60,192 nucleotides of DNA from Tubiluchus corallicola (GCA_030141605.1 JAQGDQ010000421.1:142501-202692); one strand, 5' to 3'; shown: positions 1 to 43,347, numbered from the stretch's first letter. The notes: a model not told the origin generated them from the sequence alone. Numbers and translations: made by a program.

Positions 1-403
1 ACCGAAGCCAATAAACACAGAGGCCCAAAAGAAGCCAATATATACAGAATTTTAATCTGTTGGTGAGTGCTATGAACTTAGTTCCAAGATCAGCACGGTG
101 CAGCACAACGTTTTCATTACTGACGTTCAATATCAAACTTAATTTACTCTGACATGTTTTTGACAGGTGTATCTTATTGACATGTACCTTTTCTGAAAGC
201 GAAAACCAAAATAAAGAAGTAATGAAAACACCGCAGGTGCAAGTTGCAGAGATGAAAATCATCAATAGATGGACGAGAATTTCTCGCACATTTCACCAGA
301 GAAATGTAGTTGACGAGCTACATGTCTATGCTTGCGACACTAGCGCCACGCAGACCGCAACTCTTTCGCATTTTTGAGTTAACGGTTCTTATTAGAATTT
401 ACA

Positions 404-1140
404 TGCAATGAGGCCACATCATCAACTTATAGGTTTTACATGTCAAATATAGACCTACGTTAAGTCAAATGCAGATTTAGGTGATTCAAATGTGTCTTGG
501 TAACTCAAATGTAGACTTAGGCAGTTCAAATGTGTTAACAATGGTTTTCAAGAAATTTTAAGTGTTTTTGGTAAGTCAAATGTAGACACATGTCAAGTCA
601 AATGTGACATTGGTACCTCAAATGTGGATAGGTGGTAAAGCTTAAGGATGTTAAATATAATCTCCTTTAATCTTAATTTAATAATTGCTGTGAAAATAAT
701 AACTTTATAGGTCTACAAATAGTTCACTAATATTCTGTAAACTTTACATACCATTGGAACTGTTAGAGAAAACAATACATTCTTAAAATAAACGATGTTT
801 CTTGAGAGAAACTAATTTATTAATGCAGTGCTAATGCATTACTTAAAAAACTAATTAGTGATTCACTGTTCATTGGGAAGTGGGAACCAATTTATTCTTT
901 TGTACCGACGTTATGGTTTATCAAAGAATTTAGTTTGAGGATAAACAACGCATTTTTCAAAGTTATGAAGGAGGTGATGACTATCTTTGGTTTATCTTTT
1001 TGCAACTTGCACTTAAATGAGTTAATTACCGATTTATTCAAAGTAATGCATCTACATTTGACTTACCCAAGTCACATTTGAACTTTCCTGTGTCTACACT
1101 TAACGTGTAAAACCTATACATTAGAGTTGTTCTTATGACG
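404..1140. repeat. Inverted-repeat element with subterminal direct repeats
   Basis: The left part carries about seven variants of the motif agtcaaatgtagac between 440 and 640. The right part (1040-1140) carries the same motif in reverse complement (ctacatttgact). Both ends include taggttttaca or its complement. The pattern fits a non-autonomous DNA element with long imperfect terminal inverted repeats and no coding content. The exact ends are uncertain. Confidence 0.55.
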
Positions 1141-1813
1141 TCACCACGTATTATCTTGGTTATCATTCTGGATGTCTAAGTCAGTCACAGCATGATCCAA
1201 ACTGCCCTACGGACAAGTGACGTTAGTTTGCGTGAATTTAATAGCTCTAGTGTATCACTTTCCAGATTAACATCACAGATTTTAGGGGTGTAAACTCTCT
1301 TGCTAGGAAGCCTAGCTGTGAAAGTAAATGAACAGACATGACGTTTTGGTCAAAGTTTGACGTTTATCTAGAGGAGGAAGAACTCCCGCATTTCACCCAT
1401 AAATCTTGTCTTTGGTTTACGTGACTGACCCGCGAACTTTATTCTTTATTTGGCAGAGATTGATTATTTTAAGGTGTTTATGGGTTATACAAAAACATTT
1501 GTTTCATTTTCAATATATTTTTATTTGCAGTTAATATGCATAAAATGTTATGTCGTTATCGGGTTGTTGGACAAAGCCTGAACATGATTACTATACCGGG
1601 TTTTCTTATAGGGGAGTTACTTGTACGGTTTCTTTGCTTTTTTGTGTGATCTTAACGCGCAAACATGATGCAGTGCAAAACTGGACAAAACATGCTTTAT
1701 TGTGTCAGCAGCACCACTTTTCTTATAGCTCACATTTTTTCATGTCAGATATCGGTCTGACCTGCGTCTCTAAATACCGGAAGTCTCGGTGTGGCGATAA
1801 TAAACAAGAAATT

Positions 1814-2690
1814 TAACTAGTGGACGTTTTTGACTGTGTCAAAAACTGTGGTAAGATTCTGCTTATGTGACAGGAGATGTCTTATGTAAGAGCTTGTTTT
1901 TAAAAAATTATGTTTTGTTTTTAAAATAAAGTACTGTTGTGCTTGACCTTAAAGGCTTCAGTAGATTTGGAACTTGTAACATTTTCATTAGTGGTCCGTA
2001 ACTGAAGGCTGTGAAGGGCATAATATTGCTTCCGTCAAATTCACCATCGTTTTGTAGCCCAGCACTTTCTCTTTCTAAAGAGCTACAAAACTCCCTTAAA
2101 CATTCCTATAACAAGCGTGACGAACGTTTTTTCACGACGTTTCGCAAACTTCTCAATAATGAAATCGGAAACTTTTACCTTTAACTTGTAATATTGAAGT
2201 CCAGCGTCTACCAAATGCAGCGAAACTTATACCATTCGATTCGTCTCATCGAGGCCTTTCAGTTGGTGTATTATAGGACGCTGTTGAATTGGTGCCTCCG
2301 ACTCCCTCGATTTTGGTTTTTGCTCCTACCGAAAAATTTTCCCGTACGCAAATCGTTTTCAGCCATGCACAACAACTCGACAACACCTAGCCCATGCCAA
2401 AAATTATGGCCCTAGCTCAAAAACTATAAGAGGGATCCAGCCTAACGAAAAAAAGAAGTCCCGTCCGCTCTGTGACCTTGAAACCATGGTCACTGATCGT
2501 ATGCGAACAGAAATGCCCCTACCTGGACAGTGTATAATGTGAGTTTCGTGAGCATAGCCCTGTGCCTACGTGAGTTATTAGAGAAACAAAACGGCGGAAT
2601 AATGATAATAACTAGTGGACGTTTTTGACTGTCAGAAACTGTGGCAAGATTCTGCTTTTGTGACGGTGATGCTTAATGGCAGAGCTTAAC
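1814..2690. repeat. Direct repeat flanking interspersed repeat copy A
   Basis: About 75 bp starting aactagtggacgtttttgac at 1815 recurs at 2611. Repeat copy A (2054-2610) lies just before the second occurrence. Either an insertion duplicated the flank or the 75 bp block belongs to the repeat family. Confidence 0.6.
2054..2610. repeat. Interspersed repeat, copy A
   Basis: About 560 bp, clearly similar along its length to copy B at 3258-3868. It starts tgtagcccagc...ctttctaaagagctaca and ends in a gcggaataat(aat) tail. No coding potential was recognised. Confidence 0.7.
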
Positions 2691-2841
2691 TGCAAATTCG
2701 GCATTTTCTACTTAAAAATAGCAAAAACATAACATATAAAATAATTTGTTCATTGACAAGCGAAACGCATCATTACATGAAATATAATTTTAGTGTGATA
2801 TTAATTGCAATCGTGAATATTTACATGTGTTTGAAAATTAA

Positions 2842-3168
2842 TTAAAGATCATGTTTATACAAATATTTGGCTTTGTTTACAGTAAGTTGTGTCATAAAAG
2901 AGTTGACATGTCCAACATAGTCAGCATATTTAGCTTCGGGATCTTCTAAGACCGCATGAGTAAGGGTCTGAAAAACATTCAAATCACAAAATTGACATAT
3001 TCTATTTTCTCGTCTGGTCCTGCTCCGCCTGCCAGTCTCAACTCGTAGGTGGTGATTTCCTACTCTGAATCTTGAAATGATTATCCTGTAATGTTCCGTA
3101 AGAATGCTGTTATCAGCTACATGTAATAGTGAGGCAAACTGTGCAACGTTGTTTGTTTTGTTCAACAA
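2842..3168 (-). pseudogene. Non-LTR retrotransposon remnant, C-terminal Cys motif region
   Basis: A 108-residue minus-strand frame contains RFRVGNHHLRVETGRRSR and then ENRICQFC. This matches the R-x-x-x-H-x-L-x-I-E-x-G-R-x-x-x-x-x-R-x-C-x-x-C pattern at the C-terminus of many LINE polyproteins. The second half of the finger (the E-D-E-x-H-F-L-x-x-C part) is missing or shifted, and no reverse transcriptase core is present, so it is a dead fragment lying between repeat copies A and B. Confidence 0.6.
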
Positions 3169-3257
3169 TCACATGCGAAATTTCTGCAATTAAGCCAGGA
3201 ATTTATCGACTGATGCTCGCGCGCATCTAGGTGTTTTCATAAAAAGCTTACATTATC

Positions 3258-3868
3258 TTGTAGCCCAGCTCTTTCTCTTTCTAAAGAGTTATAGGACTCT
3301 CTTAAACATTCCCATAACACGCCCGGCGGACGCTTTTTCTCGACGATGTTTCGCGAAAATTTAACAAAATGAAATTGGACTTCTTACATTTAAGCTGTGA
3401 TATTGAGGTTCACCGTCCACCAAAATCGGCGAAACTTATGTCATTTGATTCGTCTTAGCGAGACCTTTAAATTGATGTATTATGCGACACTGTTACTCGA
3501 AACTGAAAGCATTGGTGCCCCCGACTCCCTTGATTTTGGTTTTTTGCCTCATACCGAAAAAAATTGCATACACAAATGGTTCATATTCAGCCATGCACAA
3601 AAATTCATCAGCCCTACCTACTACCCAGCAACACAACGAAAATTGTGGGTGGCCTAGCTCAAAAACTGTAGGAGGAGATCCAGCCTAACGAAAAAACAAG
3701 AAGCCCAGCCCGCTACACGACCTTTGACCCCAGGGGGACTGGTCACATATTAACATAAATATCCCTACCTGGGGAGTGTGTCCTGTGAGTTTCGTGACAC
3801 TAACCCTGTGCTAGTGCATGCGCGAGTTATTAAAGAAACAAAATGGCGGAATAATAAATAATAATAAA
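3258..3868. repeat. Interspersed repeat, copy B
   Basis: Second copy of the family at 2054-2610, about 1.2 kb downstream in the same orientation, with scattered substitutions and indels. It ends in atggcggaataataaataat followed by a short G run at 3874-3888. Confidence 0.7.
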
Positions 3869-4994
3869 AACGGGGCGGGGGGGGGGGGTAAATCTGCTTA
3901 CAGCAAAATCTTAATAATATCAGCTTCGCAGCGCTTCCGCTAAATGCGATTATTAGCACTGCATGGGAGATTAATAATGCTCTTATTGAAGTGGAGAGAA
4001 TTTTAACGGATTTCAGTAGCAGAGTTAAACTGAGGCAGGTGTAACTTCATAATAGACAATCTTTCAAATTAAATGGTCAATAACGCTAGCGTTTTCTGTG
4101 CTTGATGCTTGAAGAGACACATACATTCCACCTTCCTATTAACGAATTTAACGTGTGGTTTTCGAGTAGGCTTAATAGTATTACAGCGGCAATTAACACG
4201 ACATTAATTTGAAAATGTTTGAAACGCTTTTCCCGTTTTCAGGGTGCAGTTAAGTAAGAGGGAGGAAAGGGCGTTGCAGTGTGAAATTTTTCTTTGGTGT
4301 TGTATTGCCCGAACGTTGCTACATTGATGCCTAACTTAATTACGTTCAACTTACTGTAAAGTTCGAAAAGTTCAAGAATTGATGCATGTGTAGTGTATGT
4401 AGTCGACGCAATGAAGATTTTTCTGAGCACCCATAAGTCGCCCGTTTCTTCTATGTTTCCGTCTTTTCCAACTATTCGTTTCCTCACTTATTTCCCATGG
4501 AACTACAACTTGGCTCCCATCTTGCCAAAGAAATTCATACTGATGGGGACTGACATCCTGCACTGTTCGATTGTTCAGTTTAAAGAAAAAAAGACTCAGC
4601 GGTCAAAAATAAAAAATACAATGACTTGTCTGAACGCTTAATATATTAACCTGACAACCGATTATCCTGTTTACTTTTATTCTTGTGTTTCAGACTTGGA
4701 AGTAATATAATTTATGCAACAAGTCTTCCACAATACCTGAAAAGCTCCGTGCGGCTTCTGCCTCAGTGCATTATTACAACAATATTACCACTCGTCTGTT
4801 TAATTTCACTACAAGAGCTGATGATGGGACGACGATATCGCACTTATGTTCTATAATGATGGTCATTATTTTATCCGTGATCTTCTCCACACAAAAGAGC
4901 GGAACAGAGATGCTGTGATTTATGGATGAAGCTCTAAATTGAGCAGTAGCATGGCTTCACGTGACGATATACAGTGCGGGTAAATTCCTAAACA

Positions 4995-34353
<29,359 letters not shown>

Positions 34354-35099
34354 CCAAACTAACTACATGGTATCGACAGATCAAACTGGTCCCGGTATGA
34401 CGGCTTGGCAGCTAAGATCTTAAGGCATTTGTAAGATATAATATGCCGCCTAAGCGAACCTCAGATACTAAGAAAAATAGTTATGAGAAATCAAAATTTG
34501 TTTGATTGTTACGTTTCTTGTGTAAATATTAGCAGTCAGCATATAAGTGTTAAAGATTAATCAACGTTGACAAGGTTAATGTTTCACACCACGCTGCATC
34601 ACAAATTTTATTTTAATAATGAGTGTGAAATGAATTTATTAGGCATAAATGATTGCGTAATCAGCTGTATGTTGCCTAAAAAGTTGTACTGTATGTTGTT
34701 GAGCTTTTGTTGTTATACTGCTTTTTGATGTTGTTGATAGCAGCTGTACTGGTGGCTGTTTAACATTTACTTCAATAATGAGTCCCCCAATTTGTTTTAG
34801 TATTAGATGTTGATTGGTAATCTACAGACCTTCTCTAACGAGCAGAATTTCTTTCTTAAATGCCTTATTATAATTTACAAAATATTCGAATCAGGGTCAA
34901 TCTAGAGTTATTGTTTCAAATCGTGTTTCAAAATCCATTCAGACCATGACGTGAAAATTGTGACGTAAAAGAACGTGTCCCAAAAAGCATCCTAACTAAT
35001 AATTATTTATTTTTCGTCTGCGCAGGCTAACGTCGCGAATTGAGAAGAACCCGTGACGTTGTTTTCATCATCATTTCATTATCTTAGACATCCAGTTTT

Positions 35100-35990
35100 C
35101 CACTCTTTAATTCATGTCAACTTGCAAGACAGAGGACTAAAGTCACAAACCGTACAGGGTAGATAGTTAGGGTAGGGTAGGGACCTTGAAAGTGGCCTGG
35201 TGAACGGTGACCTCGGTCAAAGGGTTCAAGGACGCTGGAAATCGGTCACTTTTTCGATTACAATTCAACTCTTCATAAGTATTTAAGTATTGTGGGATAG
35301 ATACGCGCTCGGGCTTTTAAAAAGCTTGGCTTCTTTGGGGACCAGAGATAGGAGCCAAAATGCAGAACATTGAATAGCTTTAAAACTAGAGTCATCAAAC
35401 TTGCAAGCCAGACACTCGGGCTGAGGCTCAGGCTATGGTGTAATTAAAAAGTTGGTATTGCGCAAGTGTTCGAGACAAGAGCTAAAACTTTGAAAATTAG
35501 GGCATCCAGATCTAATTCATGATAACTCACAAACGAAGAAGGCTTTTAGTCACGAAATTTGTAACGTAAACACTTGTGGTAGAGTCCTTAACAACACAGT
35601 GAGTGTACAATGACTTCAGTCAAAGGGTCAAGATCATTGGACATTAGTCAGTTATTCAATTATCAGCTGGGTTTATTTTAGCTAGGTCCAAATAGGAGAC
35701 AAAATGTATAACATTGAATAACTCCTAAATTACAGTAACTAGAGACCCGAAACCTACAAGGTAGACAACTATGTGATTGGAAAACTTGGAATTGTTTAAG
35801 AGCCCGAAACAGGGGCCAAAATGTGAACACAAGGGCACTAAGTTTCAATTCACGTTAACTTGCAAACGAAGAGGACTATTGTCACGAAATTTATAGGGTA
35901 GATACTTGGAGTAGGACTCATAAAAATGATATGATGAACAGTGACCTAAGTCAAAGGGTCAAGGACAATGGATATCAGACATATTTGTAG
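35100..35990. repeat. Three diverged tandem units of about 330-405 bp
   Basis: Units begin near 35109, 35514 and 35848 with aattcatg-like starts, then cttgcaaacgaagaggacta, gtcacgaaattt and gtcaaagggtcaagga in the same order. An old satellite-like array; the third unit is cut short. Confidence 0.75.
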
Positions 35991-36271
35991 TCCTTTTCCT
36001 TCAACTCTTAGGCCTTCGTGTTAAATTCATTAGTTTAAACAATATTTTTATTTGATAAGAAACATTACTATCATAGTACATTCATAATAAAAACAATGGG
36101 CACTTAGTCAAACGCTGATTGGCTAACAGGTATAGCTTATAGAGGAATTATAGGCCTTTCAGAGAGTAGATACATTATTTATAAGGTACGCACACGTTAA
36201 GAACTGTTAATTATACATTAAGTAAGAGTGAAATTGAAAAGGTTGATAACTTGTTTTTTGAATAGCGGTGT

Positions 36272-36520
36272 GCAAAAGGCTGGGACAACTTAGTTGTGAT
36301 GTGTTTGATGTTGATGTTAAGCTACAAAAATAGAATGAGTGATGATGAAGCTAATGAAAGATGGGGACAAGTTGGTTATGATGTTAATGTTAAGCTACAA
36401 AAACAGAATGAGTGATAATGAAGCTAATGAAAGATGGGGACAAGTTGGTTATGATATGTTTGATGTTGATCTAAAGCTACAAAAATAAAATGAGTGATAA
36501 TAAAGCTAGTGAAAGATGAA
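36272..36520. repeat. Minisatellite, three units of 73-82 bp
   Basis: The blocks aagctacaaaaa...gaatgagtgat and gaagctaatgaaagatgggg recur with starts at 36319, 36392 and 36474. The units differ by a gatatgtttgatgttgat insertion. Confidence 0.85.
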
Positions 36521-38014
36521 AGTGTCGGTGTCACAAATGTTAAATTCATTAACACTAAGGTACAGTATTGCGGGATAATAATCTACGACAGTACTCGACT
36601 AGTACTGTAAGCTAGACGTATAGTTTGCTGTAAACCTGGTCACCACATTAGGCTTGTGAATTTGCATCCAAATTAATTTATTCTTGCTTATTAATTCATT
36701 TTTGTCATAAGCGTATAGGTGTGATAAATAGAGAGCATCTCTAAGATGAAACCGTGTATGGAGAACATTTTTACTATAAGATTTTCCTTGTAAAAAAATT
36801 CTTTCCGTATAGTCTACAGTATTATATGCCCTGTGACACTTTCATAATGTCCTTTTGCATTACTTTTTGCCACTATTTTTTGTTTTTGTTTACTTCCCCC
36901 TAGAACGGCTGGCAACATAGCTTTACGTGTTATACGTGAAATGTGCATCTACAAGTAATGTCTATGGTGTTTAAAAATCCTTACATTGAATATCTCATAA
37001 TAATAATTTCAAAAGGCATGTGAGCAAACAGTGTCAAAAATGGAATGTACGAAGAAATTAGTTATTATTTTTGATTATAAAAAGTTGTAAATAGTGACGT
37101 AACTGTGTTCTATAACGTGAATAAATGACAACTAGAAGAATTAAATGAAGTTGTAAAGCCAGTATTAGTAAAGACCTCGTAAACGCACAGCCAGTGTTCT
37201 TGGGTGCATTTCTAAATACAGCTACTTTGACTAAATGCAACGACGATTAATGTGTTTTACTCTACAGAATCTCCTGGTTAAATGATCGTGTTAAATAATA
37301 ACTGTAAATACGCACTTTATAATTAAAGTAAACTTTCGTAAGATGACAAGTTAAGTAGCGATTGTATGCAATCCAGGTTCAATTCATTTTAGATGAAACG
37401 CAGTATAGTATGAATAGCATTCGCATCAGAAACAGGTTGAATCCGGATAGATGGCAGCGATTTGAGTTTGACAGCGAGATGACAGCGAGAAGTTTTTCAA
37501 GAAATCATCTAGCTATAATTATCAATTGTTATATCATATACAATGTAATGATTAATTAAATTGATTATTATTATTATTGTACGATATGTTGTAAATCGTG
37601 TTTTGACTTAAAAATGCAGAGTCAGAAGTGAGAAGTATTATTTACAGATTATGAGTTGCCAAGAAATATAACGTTTGAAATTTTTTACTATTGCGAAGTG
37701 GTAGATACGCAGTATTGTACATTATTAGCAGTCTGTTTGTTAATTCTGTTTAAAAGTATGAGAGTAAAAGAAAAATTGATGAGCACAACAGTATTAATTT
37801 TTGAATTATCAGTAGGAAACTCTCTGATATTAAACGTGCATTGATGTTATAAATGTGTCAATCATAAATAAAAATAAATTAATTACTCAGTAAATACTCA
37901 ATTATTTAATTTGTCTTCTAACATCAGGTGGCAGCACTGTAAATTATGTTTTCGATAGCCTGCAAAAATGTAAAAGACAACGAAAATTACCTAATAAAAA
38001 GGCTCACATGCAGA

Positions 38015-38085
38015 AGTGTATTAACCAATAGGCTAACTAGGCCCAACGTTTAAGGGACGCACATTTTAGGCGCCCAATTTTAAAA
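38015..38085. repeat. Fragment related to the MITE at 47640-48102
   Basis: gtattaaccaataggctaac followed by taggc is the reverse complement of the right end of the UBE4A-intron element. No matching second end was found, so it may be a truncated copy. Confidence 0.6.
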
Positions 38086-39878
38086 AAATCTCGTTCTACT
38101 TGGAAAATGTGTATCCGTTCATATTGATGTAACACAAGCATTGCGTAACACACCACAGGTAGGTACTGAGACCAGTCGCTATATAAGAGCCATACAACGA
38201 ACTAAAACAAGGTGCTACACAAGCAGTTGCCCACCCTGCCTGTACATAAGCGCAGTTCATATACGCGTAATTAACAACGATCATGTAGAAACAATGGTTA
38301 ATTTACTAATACACCACAAGCAATTGTTTAATCATAAATTTACAATACAGATCGGCCCGTGGCATCGTGAAGTCTTGATACGCTACTGCTCACATGCTAA
38401 TAATTGATCTTATATTTTACTAACAAAACAAAGAAAATCATCATATAATCATAAAATTTTATTTCAAGTAACAAACAACACAAAATTATTCGTTTATAGT
38501 TTGGCTCACTGTAAGCCAGTATCCAGCACTCAGGTGAGAGCCTATTAAAGCATCATTAAAACCAAGCTGCTCTTATCCTTAAAGACGAAATATTGAACTG
38601 TAACACAACATCCAGGGCGTTATTCCCCATCAAGAGCAACAGTCGTGAAGTGTATTCAGAACTTGTGAAAGCTTGTTGACTAAAAGTCAATTTGCAAGCG
38701 TTAATATTTTAATGTGCAACAAAGTTCAGAGCAAAAGCGACACTTCTGTGCCCAAAAACTGGTACTGCAATTGTAAAAAACTTGTATTTTCAAACTTCGA
38801 TAGTAGCTCATTGACGCAGTCATTTTGCCTCAGGTTTTTTCTGTTGCGAAGCCCAGATCTTCATCTGGAAGAGCCATCTACTGGATTTAAACATAACTTG
38901 AATGTGTTCTTGCAAAGTCTTGTGCAGTTGCTAAGTGTTTTGTAGAAATGCGACAAAAAACAATGGCTAACGTAAACAGTGATTTTCTCAAGATTATGTT
39001 TTTCAGTTCGTAACCTGCACCCCAACTTCAATGTGGATTATCACAGCTTAGAAATAACATAGAGTGTTGAACTTGGTATCAAACTGATCCTCATCAAGTG
39101 GAGATTCAGGATATGTGAATAACTAGAAAAGCTTCATTGCCAACTTATTGACGTTTTTCCTGTGCAAGCACCACATATAATTATCATCATCTGCTGCAAA
39201 ATTACACTAGATCACTAGAGATCAGTTATCAAGCAGTAGTGAAACGGTATCATGGAATAAAAATGTGAACAGCAACACAATTAGCTAAGAATGCTACATA
39301 TCCTCCAATAAGAGAGCGCGTCTCATTCTGTTACCAACAATGGCAGTGTCCAGGCATTAGAGACTGGGAAAATGCCGCAAAGACAAGTCAATTATTTAAA
39401 GAAAAAAATTTCATTTCATTTTCACATTATTTTACGTATTTAGTAAATAAAGGATTTTACTTATTTGCTTTCTGAACAGTGAATTTTTGCTAGCCCGAAA
39501 GGCAATTCTGAAAATCACTAGGAAATCTAAAATGGGTGAAGTGGGGAGGGGAGCACAGTAAAAGGCATTTCCAAATTCAAAATGGAGAGCACGAACGAGC
39601 GTGAGCATACTTCTCAAAATGCAAGCACAGAATATTATCAAATCAGAAAATACAGCTAGTCACCACAGTGAATAATAACTACACATTCTAAGAACTTATT
39701 TGTGGAAATATAATCATCATAATAGTTACCTATGTATGACTACTAAAATAACAGATACTATACTTTCAAATGAATTTTATAATGAAAGTTAACACTTTTC
39801 ACAACAGCTTGAATAAATATTTTCTTGCAAAATACCGATTTTGAATCACAGGTGTTAAGCATGTATAGTACTTTAGAA

Positions 39879-40002
39879 TCACGACTCTAGATTTGTTCTT
39901 CGATGCTCTGCTATCCAATCTGCTATCCTTTGTTTTAGTTCTACGTCAGGTACAACCATGTCCATTGTCAAAGGTGCTCTATTGAACGGATCGCTCTGAT
40001 CA
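39879..40002 (-). CDS. UBE4A: UBE4A terminal exon n: second half of the U-box
   Basis: After acceptor gttgtag: [15 protein letters not shown], then [14 protein letters not shown] and a TGA at 39879-39881. The D-P-F-N-R and E-L-K-x-x-I-x-x-W motifs close the U-box. No clear AATAAA was found close downstream. Confidence 0.96.
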
Positions 40003-42510
40003 CTACAACAACGTAAAATGTAATTTCAAATTCATGCAGAAAATGACTTACTTTGTAAACGTTTGAAAATAATAATACCTGTAATTCTTACGTTCTGTAA
40101 AACAGTGACAGTCACTAATATAGCATCCTATTTCTAAGTAGAGCAATTTCTAGTTTTTCCTTTCACTAAGATTATTCAGGAACTTTTTGTGCTCCGTCTT
40201 GCAACACAAACTCTAATAAATTTCTCTACAGCAAAATTCTCTATAATCAAGGTATCTGTCATCTTTTTTAAACAAAATTCAAAGGATTCCAATTGTAAAG
40301 AAGCTCATCACCAAAACAAATAATAGAATTAACTAGGGCATACCTCAATATATGTCTAGCAATGGTAGCTCTGTCAACTGTGTTATTTGACGTGGGAAGT
40401 ATTACAGGATCCTCCATTAAGGTGCCTAAAATAGGGTCTAGGAATTCTTCCGGCGCTTCCTCGAACATTTCTTCATTTTTTTGCTGAACAGTTGCAGCAT
40501 CCTATAAGAGAATATAGTAGTATAGTTCCTTTGTTTCTGTGTCACTCTCATGAGTTGGGTTCTACTTCCCCAGGTTGATTTCAGGGGAAAAATAGATGGC
40601 GAGACAAAGCAGTAACACTACCAATATTGTAGATATTTGATGATATTGAAAGGAATTCTGCATGGGTAAAACATTTCAATAATTATAATGCAATAGAAGT
40701 GAGCAAAAGTTTCATTGTGTTACCACAAAAGGTGTACACCAAATATTTCTCCTTATTCTCAAATTTTACAATCTTTCCTAGTATTTGCCCTAAATAAACA
40801 TCTTTCATCTACTGTATTTCATATGGCAGAGATAAAAGACAATAGTTTCCATAGGCATATAATATGTCAATCTATAATGCTCTAGAGTTTTAAGAGAATT
40901 TGTCTAACATGATTATGTAAACAGATAGATTGTAGCTTCAAAATAAGAATGTGACTTTTGAGACGTGCCATGGTTATAATCGTAAAGAAGTCAAAGTGCC
41001 CATTAAGTCTCAATTTAATATTTTTATTTTTTATTTTTTTTTAATGTTTTTTTTATTTTTCAGGGAAGTCATAAAATCATAAAAGTCACAAAAATCAGAC
41101 AGATTTTATTCGAGTTAGGGTAAAAGACAACTACAACAAACCTGAAAAACTGTGAGCTAAATTTTTGCAAACTCAGTGCCTTGTTTTCAAAGTGACATTT
41201 TTGCAGCACATCATTCCAAGTATTCCAAGGTTAAAAACTGACAGAAAATTTATGGTTTTATTTTTCATAATCATTGGTATGAGTTGTATCATGGAGCTCC
41301 ATGTTATACTAAGGCACATTGTCAAGTATTGCGTGGTGTTAATAATATTGTCTACATTATTATTAAGAATGTACACTACATTATATAAGTATGTACATTT
41401 ACCAACACCTTTATTATGCACCTGGAAATTTAAGCTTAAGGGCATCCTCGCAAAATTCGCAGACATTTCCAGCACACATTAATTTCACAGTATAACAAAA
41501 CACATCAACATTATTCATCTTATCCAAAGTGATACAAGATCGTACTCCTTAAATTGCACTGAGTGCAACATTTAGTTACCTTAATTTTCTCGGCAAGAGC
41601 TCTAATCATTGGCGCGTAGTGACCATGCCCTGTTTTGATGAGAACTTTTTCTGCTTGGAAAAACAGTTTTGATGAATAAGAACGACCATCCTTCGATACG
41701 GCCGCACAAAACTGGGAACTCTCCCCGAGATTTAGGTAGATCAAGCAGATGTTGTACACAACAGCATCGGGTTTGAACTCGTAATCAGCAAAACTTTTCA
41801 CTTTTAGGTCTCTCTGTTTGGGACCAACCTGTACGACACACAAAAAAGAAAAGTCAAAACACAAGTAAAGATGCACGATATGTAACATTAATTATATTAC
41901 AGTGTTAGAGGAATAAGAGATATATTCCTTTACAAAAGCAGAACAGACTAATTACAAGATTTGATATATACAACTTGTTATTCTTATTAAAGAGCCTTTT
42001 GTTAGACAATTTAGTCCATGATGCCTGAATTTTCTTTTTCGAACTTAGGTAAACTTGACACTCCAAACTGACACATACAATTTTCATATTAAAAAAATAA
42101 AAATCAGAATCAAAAATGACATTACTCAACAATTTTTGCTTCAAATGTATTCAAACACTGAAAAAACATAATAGAAATTATTAAAAGAATAAATTAGCAA
42201 CCAAAATAAAACAAAAAAACCGACATCACACGAAGGATTTCAATAAAACATTTACCAAATGTAATAAGAAATAATTGAGCATGGCAGCAATTCTGTCCAC
42301 CATCATATTGTGCAGGAAGATGTCTTTAATTTCCTTGGTAATGAACTCTAATGCTTGAATGGTTTCATTACCCATCACATTATGAAAACGAGCGAGGAGG
42401 CTAAGTTGTTGAAAGTTAGCTTCTTCCTGTTGATGTTGGTTGGAAGGAAGATTATGGTTGCTGCTTGATGCCCTCTCTGCTTCTTTTTCCTTCAGCTGCG
42501 ACATGTACTA

Positions 42511-42541
<31 letters not shown>

Positions 42542-43347
42542 TTATTTCACTCCAGCAATACATAATTATACAATACATCATCATACAATATTATTGAAAA
42601 AAAAGAAACAGTATAGGTAAAACAAAAACGTCGATGAAGTCAAATTAACCAAATAAAAAAGTTGCTGTATGACACCTTGGAAGCTTGGCTTGTTAGGGTG
42701 GCAGAAATGAGTGAATGAAAGAATGGTTAGGGTCAGAAGAAATGATGGAATGGAAAAAATACTAAGATTAGGGATAGGAAGAAGGAAAAGAGGAGAAGAA
42801 ATGACCACAGTATATGTTTAATTTACATAGAGCTATTTTAAAATAGCATTATAATTGATTGGAGGCCATATATTGCGACTGCATGAGACATCGAAGCATT
42901 AAAATTGTATTATAAGTATGAATCAAAAATGGTCCCTTTCAAGTGCTTTTTGAAACTATAAATAGTTTTGTGTATTTTTACTTGGGCACCTATTTTATTC
43001 CAGTTGTTGGGGGCTGTGAATTTAATAAAGTGCCTGGCAGTATTAGCATGACAGTACTAATGGAAACAGATTATTGCGTGACTACATAATAAAATGAGTC
43101 TAGTAAGCAAATATACTTTAACAGAATAAGCTTATACCTACAGTAAATTATTTACAACTCGACCCGTTATAACTCGAATTCTGGCGTATCTTGAACAGAT
43201 CTCGTGAAAAAGATTTTTCCTTTAATTTTTCTCTTTACCTAACATTGAGTAACTTGAAATCTGTAACTCTAATTATTGCATAATTCAAACTGAATTCCCG
43301 GAACAATTTATGAAAATCTAACTGATATTAACCAGCCTATCTTGAGC

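Larger units (their letters stand above)
1..4994. other. Repeat-rich region upstream of NEP, no gene recognised
   Basis: No open frame here shows a recognisable domain or a convincing splice pattern, including the short frames at 177-377 and 4239-4641. The stretch holds the repeat elements listed separately. NEP 5' UTR exons and promoter may be here but cannot be placed by eye. Confidence 0.6.
34354..39878. other. Intergenic region between convergent NEP and UBE4A
   Basis: Holds the NEP 3' UTR and the UBE4A 3' UTR, plus the satellite-like blocks listed separately. 36530-37900 and 38100-39870 have short open frames without recognisable similarity or coding character. Confidence 0.65.

Noticed and set aside
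41165-41482. Overlapping frames of 105 and 100 residues in a UBE4A intron
   Set aside because: Chance antiparallel frames in AT-rich sequence; no domain and no splice sites.
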